Source: Salinisphaera orenii subsp. halophila YIM 95161 (lineage in GTDB: Bacteria; Pseudomonadota; Gammaproteobacteria; Nevskiales; Salinisphaeraceae). Taken from it: a DNA stretch of 64,000 nt. The notes under the pieces are model-generated. The model was not told the origin of the DNA and did not search any database. It saw nothing but the letters and a program-made list of their open reading frames with translations. The translations under genes and the position numbers were made by a program. The DNA lies in assembly GCF_003732545.1 (NCBI RefSeq), contig NZ_AYKF01000066.1:1-64000 (forward strand). The letters are read 5' to 3'. This document shows, piece after piece, positions 7,290 to 15,240 of this stretch (its first letter is position 1; each line of letters opens with the position of its first letter).

Positions 7290-8564
7290 ATGTCAAAACT
7301 TATACGCCCTTTTCTGCTTTTTTTGCTTGTGACTTTATTATGGCTTTCTGTCTACCATGCCTACGGTTTCGCTAATAGACCAGCACATGGAGATGAGCTC
7401 GCTTATATAGCGCGAGGCGTCGACCTAGTAGAAGAAGGCATCACAGCCTTAGCGGACGGCTACAGGCCTCCCCTGTTCCCATTTATTGTTGCCCTGCTTG
7501 CACTTTTATTTGATAACAAAGACTTATTAATTAACGCAAGATTATTGAACATCATTGCCATGTCCTTGGTGCCTGCAATTTGGTTTTACGCCGGATCCAA
7601 AGCGGGAGAGAAAAAACGAATTTCGTATTATTCGATGAGTTTTTTTACGGCACTTTGGCCACCCTTTTATTTGTACTCATTTTCAGCACACGCCGAATCT
7701 TTATCTTTTCTTTTTTTAAATTGTTTAGTTTATTATCTAGCGACACGTAACTTCAACTTTTTCAGAATCGAAAACAGAATAAGAACACTAACTGCAATCC
7801 CATTATTACTGGCTCTATTGTTTTACTTAAAAGCCAACAATATCTTAATTTCTATACCAGCAGCACTATTTTTAATTTTTTCTCCGTCCACTAAGAGCAT
7901 TACAGCCCGAACGAGCTATGTCTTTATAATCGCATTGATATGTTTTGCGCTTATTTCACCTTGGCTTGTCTTTTTAAAATCCACAACCGGCCAGTGGAAT
8001 TTCACCACTACGGGCGGCTATAACTTCTTAGTAGGGACAGGCTACTACAATTTCGGAATGGATGCTGACGGCCGCTCAGTGCATGAGCAGTATATGCAAA
8101 AACTCCACGGAGATTATCCTCGCTTACCCCAAGATAAAACAAAAGAACTACAAAACTCAAACCTAAGTGCTGCCGAACTAGACTCATTATCGAAATCGAT
8201 CGCGCTTCAATTATGGCGCGACAATACAATTCAACAAATAATATTCGGCCAAAAAAAGATTTTCCACTCACTGGGATTTTCCATGCGCGGCATGACTGAC
8301 TATGTTACCGCTATTTTTTTTATTTCTACATGCATTATAAGTTTACTTATTATATTTTCTCGCATCGACAAAAGTATCGTTTTTCTGCACTGGGGCTTTG
8401 CGCTCTGCGGAGTTTTGATTGCTTTCTTTTGGCTTCCGAATATACGATTCAAAACATTTTATTTCGATACCACCGCTTTTCTCGTAATCTCACATTTTTT
8501 TCAAGCGATCATCTCACGCCGTAATTTTTATTGGTCTAATGGCACCAGACTGACCTCTCCCTGA
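7290..8564 (+). CDS. GT-C (PMT/GT39-like) membrane glycosyltransferase
   Basis: The 424-residue protein is nearly all membrane segments, about ten by eye. The first periplasmic loop carries GDELAYIARG (Asp35, Glu36), the acidic pair of lipid-linked-sugar GT-C enzymes such as ArnT and PMT, followed by YRPPLFPFIVALLAL. Such enzymes transfer a sugar from a polyprenyl-phosphate carrier to a protein or lipid at the periplasmic face. It is as AT-rich as the sulfatase-family gene at 2823 and is separated from it by mobile elements, so both may derive from one acquired block next to pilA. A role in pilin or envelope glycosylation is an inference. There is no strong ribosome site before the ATG. Confidence 0.7.
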   Translation: MSKLIRPFLLFLLVTLLWLSVYHAYGFANRPAHGDELAYIARGVDLVEEGITALADGYRPPLFPFIVALLALLFDNKDLLINARLLNIIAMSLVPAIWFYAGSKAGEKKRISYYSMSFFTALWPPFYLYSFSAHAESLSFLFLNCLVYYLATRNFNFFRIENRIRTLTAIPLLLALLFYLKANNILISIPAALFLIFSPSTKSITARTSYVFIIALICFALISPWLVFLKSTTGQWNFTTTGGYNFLVGTGYYNFGMDADGRSVHEQYMQKLHGDYPRLPQDKTKELQNSNLSAAELDSLSKSIALQLWRDNTIQQIIFGQKKIFHSLGFSMRGMTDYVTAIFFISTCIISLLIIFSRIDKSIVFLHWGFALCGVLIAFFWLPNIRFKTFYFDTTAFLVISHFFQAIISRRNFYWSNGTRLTSP

Positions 8565-8589
8565 AAAGCGCAGCGATCAGAACTAGAGA

Positions 8590-8698
8590 ATTCGGGCCAT
8601 TTCGATCACGCTGAGAGGCGGAGGAAATGGGCATGAAGAAGTCGAAATACACGGACGAGCAGATCGCGTTCGAGGTCAAGCAGACGGAGACCGGGTAA
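8590..8698 (+). pseudogene. IS3-family orfA stub 1
   Basis: GGAGGAA precedes ATG at 8627, and the 23-residue frame MGMKKSKYTDEQIAFEVKQ is the N-terminus of an IS3-type OrfA. It ends in a stop at 8696-8698 after TETG and shows no further homology. It is a transposon scar downstream of the GT-C gene. Confidence 0.7.
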
Positions 8699-8763
8699 TC
8701 CTCCCAAGAATTAATGCGGGTCAGAAGTGGAATTTTCTCGTACCCTGAACCGAGGAGGTTCCC

Positions 8764-8829
8764 GTGAAGAAATCCCGCTATACCGACAGCCAGATCCTGG
8801 CGATCCTGAAACAAGCCGAGGCCGGCAAG
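8764..8829 (+). pseudogene. IS3-family orfA stub 2
   Basis: MKKSRYTDSQILAILKQAEA is the N-terminus of an IS3-family OrfA, of the type that pairs with the OrfB remnant at 6659-7115. The homology stops at GCCGGCAAG, where an AATAAAGGGGTCAG signature begins. It may be the other half of the broken element, separated by rearrangement, but this cannot be shown from the sequence alone. Confidence 0.75.
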
Positions 8830-8832
8830 AAT

Positions 8833-8897
8833 AAAGGGGTCAGGTACATTTCTAACCCCTTTCCAAGAGCGGCGTCCCATGGCCGCCGCTCTTTCTT
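8833..8897 (+). repeat. Inverted AAAGGGGT pair and terminator-like hairpin
   Basis: AAAGGGGT (8833-8840) and ACCCCTTT (8855-8862) form an inverted pair. A second stem GAGCGGCG (8867-8874) / CGCCGCTC (8884-8891) is followed by TTTCTTT and could terminate transcription. Both lie between the orfA stub and the RAYT leader. Confidence 0.6.
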
Positions 8898-8932
8898 TGA
8901 GGTTCTTCGCGGATCAGGGGTCGAGAAAAGGG

Positions 8933-8992
8933 GTCAGAGACATTTTTTTGCTAGCCTGCTGGCCTCGACGCTCCCCTGGTTGAGCAGAAGCC
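8933..8992 (+). repeat. RAYT-associated leader, copy C (intact element)
   Basis: AAAAGGGGTCAGAGACATTT, then GCTAGCCTGCTGGC and GGTTGAGCAGAAGCC lead directly to the RAYT start. The same order is seen in copies A and B, so the leader travels with the gene. The motif GCTAGCCTGCTGGC may form a small hairpin recognised by the transposase. Confidence 0.7.
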
Positions 8993-9706
8993 ATGCCCCG
9001 CCTGCCCCGCTTCAATCTCGTCGACGTGCCCCAGCACATCATTCAGCGCGGCAATAATCGCCAGGCCTGTTTCTTCGACGAGGACGACTATCTGTTCTAC
9101 CTCGAGTGCCTGCGCGATGCCGCGGCCCGTGCCGGCTGCGACATCCATGCCTATGTGCTGATGACCAACCATGTGCATCTCCTGGCCACACCGCAGCAGA
9201 CGGACGCTGCTTCGCGCATGATGCAGTCGGTCGGGCGCCGGTACGTGCAGCATGTGAATCGGCGCCACCAGCGCACCGGCACGCTCTGGGAGGGCCGCTA
9301 TCGTGCGAGCCTCGTCGAAGCCGAACGCTATCTGTTGACGTGCTATCGCTATATCGAGCTCAACCCGGTCCGGGCGCGCGACATGGCGAATCGGCCCGAC
9401 GGCTATCGATGGTCGAGTTATAGCGCCAATGCCCACGGCATGGGGGACGCCTGGCTGACACCGCATCCGCTCTATCAACGGCTCGGCCGGACCGGCGCCG
9501 AGCGACGGGCGGCGTATCGGGAACTCGTAGCGGAAGGACTCGACTCGGAGGCACTACAGGAGATTCGCAGCTGCACGCGCCAGGGCGTCGTCCTCGGCAG
9601 CGAGGCGTTCCGGGAGCAGATCGAAACGACGTTGAAACAACGTGCCCGCCCCGGCCATCGCGGTCGCCCGAAAAAGCGGAATCAGACATCGGGTGCCGCC
9701 GGATAG
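8993..9706 (+). CDS. REP-associated tyrosine transposase (RAYT, Y1/IS200-like)
   Basis: The 237-residue protein is a single-domain Y1 transposase. It shows PQHIIQRGNNRQACFF, the HUH metal motif TNHVHLL, the region GTLWEGRYRASLVEAERYLL holding the catalytic tyrosine area, and YIELNPVRA. A basic tail RGRPKKRN is common in the family. RAYTs nick and move single-stranded DNA bounded by short palindromic repeats. Two truncated copies with the same leader lie at 4.7-5.1 kb, so this gene or a close relative has been active here. No partner repeat array is visible. Confidence 0.93.
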   Translation: MPRLPRFNLVDVPQHIIQRGNNRQACFFDEDDYLFYLECLRDAAARAGCDIHAYVLMTNHVHLLATPQQTDAASRMMQSVGRRYVQHVNRRHQRTGTLWEGRYRASLVEAERYLLTCYRYIELNPVRARDMANRPDGYRWSSYSANAHGMGDAWLTPHPLYQRLGRTGAERRAAYRELVAEGLDSEALQEIRSCTRQGVVLGSEAFREQIETTLKQRARPGHRGRPKKRNQTSGAAG

Positions 9707-9839
9707 ACGCCCCATCCCCAACGGCTTGATGCGCTGTACGCGTATCTAACCTCTTCTTCCTTTTCCCTACCCTTTACGCCCACCCGATAGATCAAACGAG
9801 ACAGGTGCGCGACCGTCTTCCACAGGATACAATGCGTCC

Positions 9840-10136
9840 ATGCTGATCAAGGATACCGCCGAGTTCACGAAATGGCTTGACGGCCTCAAGGACACCAAGG
9901 GTCGCGCCCGAATTCGCGCCCGTATCGAACGGCTGGCCATGGGCAACCCCGGCCAGCATCGGAAGCTGAAAGGCGACGTCAATGAACTGAAGCTCACCGT
10001 CGGCCCCGGTTATCGAGTTTATTAGACGTATCGCGGCAACGAATTGATCGTGCTGCTTTGCGGCGACGACAAATCTTCGCAGGGCCAGGACATACAACGC
10101 GCGCAGCAACTTGCTGCCGAACTCCAGGAGGCGGTC
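9840..10136 (+). pseudogene. HigB/RelE-like toxin (Gp49 family) with an in-frame amber codon
   Basis: The frame begins MLIKDTAEFTKWLDGLKDTK and continues IRARIERLAMGNPGQHRKL and VGPGYRVY, matching the 'addiction module killer' RelE-fold toxins that cleave mRNA on the ribosome. TAG at 10023-10025 stops it after 61 residues. The same frame resumes as TYRGNELIVLLCGDDKSS and AQQLAAELQEA, the normal C-terminal part, so a single nonsense change is likely. No stop separates the toxin frame from the antitoxin start at 10137. Unless TAG is read through, the toxin lacks its final strands and should be inactive. TTG at 10044 could start a short C-terminal piece. Confidence 0.82.
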
Positions 10137-10442
10137 ATGACTGTTGAACTTGTCGACTACGACGTGGCGGATTACATCAGCGCGCCCGAGGATGCGGCGG
10201 CGTACCTCGACGCCTGTATCGAGGAAGCCGACGGCGACGTGGGCTTTATCGCCAAGGCGCTGGGTGACATTGCCCGCGCGCGCGGCATGGGGGCCATCGC
10301 CGACAAGACCGGGCTGGGACGTACGAGCCTGTACAAGACACTTTCCGCTGACGGCAAGCCGACGCTCGAAACCACGCTCAGGGTCTGCGAAGCGTTGGGC
10401 ATTCGGTTGCGCGCAGAAGTCCGTACGGACGACGCCGCGTAG
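10137..10442 (+). CDS. HigA-like antitoxin with HTH (addiction module antidote)
   Basis: The 101-residue protein starts MTVELVDYDVADYISAPED and has a helix-turn-helix in MGAIADKTGLGRTSLYKTLS followed by PTLETTLRVCEALGIRL, characteristic of the antidote family paired with Gp49-type toxins. It would bind the toxin and repress the operon. The ATG at 10137 follows AGGAGGCGG. It shares its reading frame with the upstream toxin, without a stop between them, so readthrough of the toxin amber codon would yield a toxin-antitoxin fusion. The antitoxin itself looks intact. Confidence 0.88.
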   Translation: MTVELVDYDVADYISAPEDAAAYLDACIEEADGDVGFIAKALGDIARARGMGAIADKTGLGRTSLYKTLSADGKPTLETTLRVCEALGIRLRAEVRTDDAA

Positions 10443-11002
10443 CGGAGCCAGCGCCGCCACGCGGGATAAAACGGCGACGGCAACAGCGATCGGGAGGCAT
10501 TTTCTGCTAGGCGCTGAAGATCTTTCCTCACATAGGCGGCCCGAGCAGCGTACACGCCATGGCCAACCATGGCCTCTTAATACGCCTTCAGCCTGTCGAA
10601 GCGACACGCGATCGCCCCAGACTGTTCTTGATTCAGTAGGCCGTTGTAATGTCTCGGCCAACCCGATTGGCTCCGTCCCCTTTTCGGAAGCACCGTTTCA
10701 GAAGCGCGCTCTCCGTCTTGGGTAACGGTAGCGCACACAATCATAGCCCGCTCGCGTCGCATTCATTGGGGCCCTGGCCCCGACCTCGGTCGGCGATCGA
10801 GCACCAGCGGCAGCACGCCCGCAGGTGACCACCGCTGACGTTGCACGTCACTTCGCCCGCATTACATAAACTGTCGCGGCAACGTTCCTGAATAACCGCC
10901 GGATTTCCGCGCCGACCCATTGCGCCCGCGCGGCTGTGGCGCGATGATATGAGCCGTTGGGGCACCGGATTTCACGATCTGCGTCTTTCGCAGGATGACG
11001 TC
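10443..11002. other. Intergenic, no gene seen
   Basis: No supported gene was found. There is a GGGGCC-CT-GGCCCC hairpin at 10768-10781 and a direct repeat of CCATGGCC near 10558-10575. The open frames here are short and lack recognisable domains. Confidence 0.6.
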
Positions 11003-11719
11003 ATGGCTAGGCGAGTGGCTTACATTGCGACGGCGGCCGCGATTGCGGGCGTATCCGCGGGCGCGGCCGGTGCGTTCATCTGGCACGATCGCCCGGCGTC
11101 CTCGGCCCATGCGACCAATGCCAACCTGGCCGCCTATCCCGACAGCCCGGCACCCGCACCCGCTCCGTCACAGCACGCAGCGGCATCCGATACCGGGACG
11201 ACCAAAACGCACTCGGCATCCGCCGCGCCTCTCCGGCTGGACACGTCGCTGGGCCCGGCGGACGAGGCGGGCTCGGAGCCGCCCGCGCCGGCACGCTCGA
11301 CACGCGATTTAGCCGCGGATATGGCCGCACAGTCGCTGCGGGTACCCGAACGGGGCGCAGACGGTCAGTTCATCCTGCCGGAGGAACTGAACCTGCGTGT
11401 GCCGGACGATGTCTCCACTGCGGAGCTGGTCACGCAGGGCTTTCGCCAGGACGCGGCGAACGCCTCCGAGGCGGATCTGTCGTCCGATCCGGAGGTCGCG
11501 TTCGACCTGGCCGCCCCCGACCGCCCCACGCCGCAGGTTGAGTCCTACAATCTGTTCAATCCCGAATACGGGCTGCGCGGTTTCATGAAACAGGGGTGGA
11601 TCAGCCAGAACGTGGGGGTCCAGGGCGGACTCGGCCTGAACGACGATCGCCGCGTCGAGACGGAGGAAGGCTTTCGCGACGACATTGCCGTCGGCATGGG
11701 TGTGATTCTGGCGTTCTAG
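11003..11719 (+). CDS. Hypothetical secreted or membrane-anchored protein with an outer-membrane-like C-terminus
   Basis: I do not recognise a family. The 238-residue protein has a positively charged start and a hydrophobic stretch (MARRVAYIATAAAIAGVSA) that could be a signal peptide or anchor. A low-complexity Pro/Ala/Ser-rich region (residues ~40-105) follows, then an acidic part and a C-terminal segment ending DDIAVGMGVILAF. A final Phe with alternating hydrophobic residues resembles the last strand of outer-membrane proteins. The ATG at 11003 has AGGA eight bases upstream; an earlier start at 10949 would hide the signal. No neighbour gives context. Confidence 0.55.
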   Translation: MARRVAYIATAAAIAGVSAGAAGAFIWHDRPASSAHATNANLAAYPDSPAPAPAPSQHAAASDTGTTKTHSASAAPLRLDTSLGPADEAGSEPPAPARSTRDLAADMAAQSLRVPERGADGQFILPEELNLRVPDDVSTAELVTQGFRQDAANASEADLSSDPEVAFDLAAPDRPTPQVESYNLFNPEYGLRGFMKQGWISQNVGVQGGLGLNDDRRVETEEGFRDDIAVGMGVILAF

Positions 11720-12413
11720 GCGAAACCCCGGGATGTGGCACGACCACACAGCTGGGGCGAGCGTGACGCCGATCGAGGTGGCAGCCTGACCGGCGGGATG
11801 GCGCGATCAGTATCCGAGTTCTCGACCGCCGATGCCTCGGTACTCGTCAGCCGGCGACTCCGCGTCACCGCACTTCGATGCGCGAGTAGCTATCCTCGGT
11901 TCGAAATCTCGCACGGCGATCTATTCACGCGCGGCTCGATCGCGCCAATCGACCGTTCATGGGGATATCGAAACCGGTTACCCCGAAATGCACGGAGTCC
12001 CGCTTGCCCGGGGCCGTGCCTAGGCAACGCACGCGCCTCCCGATGGGTTTCTGTGTTGCCGGCCGGCGGGCTCCCACCGGGCCGAGTCCCGTCAAAAGTT
12101 CCGGGGCTCGACATGCCGCAAGTTCGCGACCGCGACTCTGCACGGCGCCAATCATCGGCCCAGGCACTGCGCGACATTCAGCGGGGCATGACCACTCGGC
12201 CAACCGAGGTGGCGTACAACAAACTCGCACATCCGCAATGAGGCGGGTGCGAGGAAGCGCATTCACACGTCCCGTCGCGAATATGCGCGCTAGAGGCAGG
12301 CGCCGCGTGAAACGACGCCCGGGTTCCGGACGCTCTCAATAGCGCCTCAAAAGGCCATGTACCCGCGATTCACTTTGCCGATATCAGCCGCGCACCCGAG
12401 CGTGAGAAACCGC
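11720..12413. other. Intergenic, no gene seen
   Basis: About 690 bases contain only overlapping GC-rich frames on both strands with unnatural composition (runs of Arg, Pro, Gly). No tRNA-like fold, terminator or repeat stood out. It may hold decayed DNA at the boundary of the polysaccharide region. Confidence 0.5.
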
Positions 12414-13487
12414 TCACGACCCGGGCGTCTTGAGCCAGCGCCGCAGGCGCGAACGGCGTGCACTGCGACGCCGCCACAGGATGTTCATGGTCAGACAATA
12501 GGCAGCAAAGGTCACCACGAAGCCGATGCAGAACATCACATCCGGCGCACCCAGCCACTGCAGGCACACGCCCGCGGCCATGAATCCACCGGCCACGATC
12601 AGCCATATATAGAGCGCCCAGCCGGGCGTGAATCCCGAGCGCTGTAATAGATGGTGGAAGTGGTAGCGATCCGCTGCGAGCGGGCTCTTGCCGCGGAGCA
12701 CGCGGGAGCCCATCAGGTAACAGGTGTCCATCAGCGGCAGCCCGAACAGCCAGACGGCGGTGATCGGACGAATGATGGATGTTGCCTCCTGCGAGGCCTC
12801 GATGGCGAACCAGACGAGGATGTAGCCCAGCACAAGGCTGCCCGCGTCCCCCAGAAAGATCCGGGCCTGGCGATGCCAGGGCGTGCGCAGATTGAACGCG
12901 AGAAAACCGAAGATGCTGCCGATGGTCAGACAGAGCATGACGATGCTGACCGCGGCCGTACCGGAGGCCAGCGCGAGAATCACCGAAATCAGCAGTGCGG
13001 AGAAGCCGCCGGCAAGGCCGTCCATGCCGTCGATCATGTTGACGGCGTTGATGATGCCGACCGCGGCGAAGACCGTGAACAGCAGCGAAAAACCGCCCAG
13101 CCGCACGTTGTCCCCGCCCGTGATCGCGCCGAGATCCTCGAGACGGACGTCACCGAGCCAGTACATGCCGACGGTCACGGCGATCGTCTGCAACGCGAGC
13201 CGCAGCGAAGCCGGCACGTGCTTGCGATCGTCCATGCCGCCCAACAGCAGCAGGACGATCAGCCCGACCGCGAACCCCGAGAAGTGCCGGTTCGGCACGA
13301 TGCCCCACCCCAGCGCGAGGATGCTCAGGCTGATCGCCAGACCGCCGCTGAGCGGGGTGGCCAGGTCGTGGCGCTTGCGCCCCCCGGGATGATCCACGTG
13401 CCCGAAGTAGAAACAGACCGGTCGCAGCACCAGGACTGCGGCCACGCTGACACAGAAAGCCATCAGGGAAAGGCCTAGCGCGGTCAT
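12414..13487 (-). CDS. wecA: WecA-like undecaprenyl-phosphate HexNAc-1-phosphate transferase
   Basis: This integral membrane enzyme of the MraY/WecA family attaches a GlcNAc-1-P type sugar to undecaprenyl phosphate, the priming step for O-antigen or capsule repeats. About ten membrane segments and family motifs are visible: LLLLGGMDDRKHV, NAVNMIDGMDGLAGG, FLGDAGSLVLGY and the HIH-like DRYHFHHLLQRSG loop. I use the ATG at 13487 (GGGA upstream); another lies 27 bases earlier. It is the first of two priming enzymes in the window, the other being the PglC type at 53670. It stands alone, ahead of rmlB on the opposite strand. Confidence 0.9.
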   Translation of the reverse strand: MTALGLSLMAFCVSVAAVLVLRPVCFYFGHVDHPGGRKRHDLATPLSGGLAISLSILALGWGIVPNRHFSGFAVGLIVLLLLGGMDDRKHVPASLRLALQTIAVTVGMYWLGDVRLEDLGAITGGDNVRLGGFSLLFTVFAAVGIINAVNMIDGMDGLAGGFSALLISVILALASGTAAVSIVMLCLTIGSIFGFLAFNLRTPWHRQARIFLGDAGSLVLGYILVWFAIEASQEATSIIRPITAVWLFGLPLMDTCYLMGSRVLRGKSPLAADRYHFHHLLQRSGFTPGWALYIWLIVAGGFMAAGVCLQWLGAPDVMFCIGFVVTFAAYCLTMNILWRRRSARRSRLRRWLKTPGS

Positions 13488-13759
13488 GAGTCGATCTGTC
13501 CCCCGGAACTTCAAGAATCAGGGCCGGCGAAACGGCGACAAACCGCCGCACACGGCCACAGCAAACCGTTGCTTATTGAGGCATACGATATATATTCCGC
13601 AGCAAAACGCAATTCACCGGCCTGAATCAATGGCATGGCACACGTTCGCGATCACTCTCGACGTATGAGTGCGCCCTATTGCACAGCGCTTGACCCATTC
13701 GCGGGCGAGCCACGAGCGCTGCGTGCGCTCGCGGAAACACACGCAGCGCGGGGGCGCGC

Positions 13760-14803
13760 ATGAAACTGCTCGTCACCGGCGGCGCGGGGTTCATCGGCTC
13801 CGCACTGATCCTTCATCTGCTCGAGGCGACTCCGCACGAGGTCGTCAATATCGACTGCCTCACGTACGCCGCCTGCCCCTCGTCGCTGCAAGCGGCCGTC
13901 GGCCATCCACGTTATGCCTTCGAGGCAATCGACATCCGCGAACCTAAGGCGGTGGCTCGAGCCCTGCGCCGGCACCGGCCGGACGCCATACTGCATCTCG
14001 CCGCGGAATCGCATGTGGACCGCTCGATCGCGGATTCCGATGCGTTCATCCAGACGAACGTCGTCGGGACACACCGGCTTCTAGAGGCCGCCCGGACGTA
14101 TTACGCAACCCTCGATGCTACAGCGCGGGGCGTGTTCCGGTTCCATCACGTCTCCACCGACGAGGTGCACGGCTCGGCCGAACCGGACGATCTCTTCACG
14201 GAGCAGAGCCAACTTTCGCCGAACTCTCCCTACGCCGCCTCCAAGGCCGCAGCGGACGATCTCGTGCGCGTCTGGCACGACACTTACGGACTTCCCACGC
14301 TGATCACCGCCAGCACGAACAACTACGGCCCGCGCCAGCATCCGGAAAAGCTGATACCGCGGATCATCATCGACGCCCTGGCGCATCGGCCCATCGCACT
14401 GTACGGCGACGGGCGCCACGTGCGCGACTGGATGCATGTCGAGGATCACGTACGAGCGCTACGCCGTGCGACGGAACACGGCCGGGTCGGCGAACGCTAC
14501 AACATCGGCGCATTGGCGCCGAAAACGAATCTGGAGATCGCAACGCTCGTCTGCGATGCGCTGGACACCCTCGTCCCGAATCGGGGGCTGGGCTCCTACG
14601 CTCGGCTGATCACGTTCGTCGCGGATCGCAAGAACCATGATCGTCGGTACGCGCTCGACCCGAGTCGGATCATGCACGAGCTCGATTGGCAGCCCGAGCG
14701 CGGGCTTGAAGATGGCATCCGCGATACCGTGCGGTGGTATCTGAATAACCCGCAGTGGATTAACGATGCGCTGGGCGTGCGCGGGGCCAACCGGTCTGTC
14801 TGA
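13760..14803 (+). CDS. rmlB: RmlB-like dTDP-glucose 4,6-dehydratase
   Basis: The 347-residue extended SDR has the NAD motif GGAGFIGS, HLAAESHVDRSI, STDEVHGS with the catalytic Asp-Glu, and YAASK. This order and NNYGPRQHPEKLIP are typical of RmlB, which makes dTDP-4-keto-6-deoxyglucose on the path to dTDP-rhamnose or amino sugars. No rmlA, rmlC or rmlD is visible in the window, so the product may feed another pathway or partners lie elsewhere. A related nucleotide-sugar dehydratase is the alternative. Confidence 0.85.
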   Translation: MKLLVTGGAGFIGSALILHLLEATPHEVVNIDCLTYAACPSSLQAAVGHPRYAFEAIDIREPKAVARALRRHRPDAILHLAAESHVDRSIADSDAFIQTNVVGTHRLLEAARTYYATLDATARGVFRFHHVSTDEVHGSAEPDDLFTEQSQLSPNSPYAASKAAADDLVRVWHDTYGLPTLITASTNNYGPRQHPEKLIPRIIIDALAHRPIALYGDGRHVRDWMHVEDHVRALRRATEHGRVGERYNIGALAPKTNLEIATLVCDALDTLVPNRGLGSYARLITFVADRKNHDRRYALDPSRIMHELDWQPERGLEDGIRDTVRWYLNNPQWINDALGVRGANRSV

Positions 14804-15240
14804 CACTGAAGCCACGGTCGCCGGGTAGCGTCTGCCGCTCATCTCGCACCCCTTACGGCGGCAGCATGGAACAGAAGCGCACACACAGCGACTTACGCTC
14901 GCACGCTTCGCTATAATATCGCTCGTACCAACGACTTGGCGTGAGCGAAGACCTATACGACGGACACGCCTCCGAACCATAGACCAGTACTGATTGAAGG
15001 AATGCGATTTCGAGCAATGGCCTGACCATTCATCACGCCAAACGGCGCTTGCCCGCGATCGCAGCGACCAGCCGAATGCGGCAGCCGAAGACCGGAAGCC
15101 CGAGCTCGCGTTCAGCAACGTTTCAGTCCATGCCAGTTAATTTGGTGCGACCAAAAACGGGCGTCTCGACCGGCCCATACGGCTCCGGCTCAAAGAGACG
15201 TACCAACGCCTTTTTCAGATACAGACGCTGTGCCAACATC
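14804..15240. other. Long leader region before a glycosyltransferase; possible -10 box
   Basis: No gene is supported. A perfect TATAAT occurs at 14912-14917, but no convincing -35 lies 16-18 bases upstream. The downstream GT frame is open into this region from 15049, yet the translation there (rich in Arg and Ser) does not look like protein. It may be the untranslated leader of the next gene or the scar of a lost one. Confidence 0.45.

Noticed and set aside
11735-12342. Overlapping open frames on both strands between the hypothetical protein and wecA
   Set aside because: Composition is Arg/Pro/Gly-rich with no ribosome sites or domains; typical of non-coding GC-rich DNA.
12651-13478. 275-residue plus-strand frame opposite wecA
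   Set aside because: It is antisense to a well-supported WecA; the His/Asp/Arg-rich translation is a shadow.
13760-14803. Complete dTDP-rhamnose pathway
   Set aside because: Only an RmlB-like gene is present; no rmlA, rmlC or rmlD was seen in the window.
14459-15118. 219-residue minus-strand frame overlapping rmlB
   Set aside because: Mostly antisense to RmlB, with the rest in a region lacking coding character.
15049-15240. N-terminal extension of the GT4 at 15241
   Set aside because: Residues before the TTG region are Ser/Arg-rich and do not match the family, so I do not count them as coding, though the true start is not settled.
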